A stretch of DNA of 30,091 nucleotides from the NCBI GenBank assembly GCA_002811675.1, contig PDIM01000070.1, forward strand, positions 70,196-100,286, read 5' to 3'. The stretch comes from Ichthyosporea sp. XGB-2017a (Eukaryota; Opisthokonta; Ichthyosporea). Below the pieces are notes generated by a model, which saw only the letters and a program-made list of their open reading frames with translations, was not told where the DNA came from and made no database searches. This document shows positions 30,073 through 30,091 of the stretch, in pieces; position 1 is the first letter of the stretch, and the number at the start of each line of letters is the position of its first letter. A program made the position numbers and the translations under genes.

Positions 30073-30091
30073 CTGGGAATGGCGGGAACTA

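Larger units (their letters stand above)
28675..30091. other. Glucan synthase upstream region and right-hand non-coding DNA
   Basis: 1.4 kb. The first 250 bp hold the microsatellite, E-boxes and TATA-like box of the FKS gene. Beyond 28960 I see no supported gene on either strand: ORFs are under 75 codons and domain-free. Small repeats occur at the end: AAAGAAC three times in tandem (29996-30016), a purine-rich stretch, and a run of 12 G at 30061-30072. Confidence 0.5.

Overview
This is nuclear DNA of a eukaryote, with eleven protein-coding genes in 30 kb. Introns are short (77-130 bp) with GT...AG ends, and twelve can be placed to the base. Genes end in AATAAA-type signals, and several have TATA-like boxes upstream. 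The gene content suggests a walled or osmotrophic unicellular holozoan, such as an ichthyosporean or corallochytrean. It combines a cortactin with N-terminal acidic Arp2/3 region, cortactin repeat and SH3, a full-length TAO kinase and an AP-4-like bHLH-zipper factor, which are animal-lineage proteins, with a fungal-type FKS 1,3-beta-glucan synthase and a PHO87/90/91-type SPX phosphate transporter. The placement is inference from gene content only.

Layout, left to right. (1) 2-1215 (-): flavin-dependent monooxygenase, broken by a 2-bp slip inside its FMO-identifying motif. (2) 1799-3385 (-): CWF19L2, three exons. (3) 3967-6230 (+): SPX-SLC13 phosphate transporter, two exons, divergent from CWF19L2. 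(4) 7177-8100 (+): mitochondrial oxoglutarate/malate-type carrier. (5) 8166-10799 (-): TAO kinase, two exons, convergent with the carrier. (6) 11920-13121 (+): cortactin, two exons. (7) about 13621-14611 (-): bHLH-zipper factor, at least four exons, 3' end unresolved. (8) 15850-17733 (-): double-AAA ATPase of PEX6/PEX1 type, two exons. (9) 18252-20633 (+): mitochondrial dynamin-like GTPase, four exons, divergent from the ATPase. (10) 21253-23724 (+): SMPD4 family. (11) 23782-28674 (-): FKS glucan synthase, one 1630-codon exon, convergent with SMPD4. The last 1.4 kb holds the FKS upstream region and no gene I can support.

The genes are an ordinary mixture, not an evident cluster: signalling and actin (TAO kinase, cortactin), mitochondrion (carrier, dynamin-like GTPase), wall and phosphate (FKS, SPX transporter), splicing (CWF19L2), peroxisome or other AAA function, and membrane lipid (SMPD4). 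I see no mobile element, rRNA, tRNA or CRISPR.

The most interesting signals are in non-coding DNA. A perfect 12-bp palindrome, TATCAGCTGATA, occurs in two divergent promoter regions 14 kb apart. It contains the animal AP-4 consensus, and the window itself encodes an AP-4-like factor. An identical 16-bp TATA block lies upstream of TAO kinase and of the bHLH gene. A cluster of inverted and direct repeats lies upstream of SMPD4.
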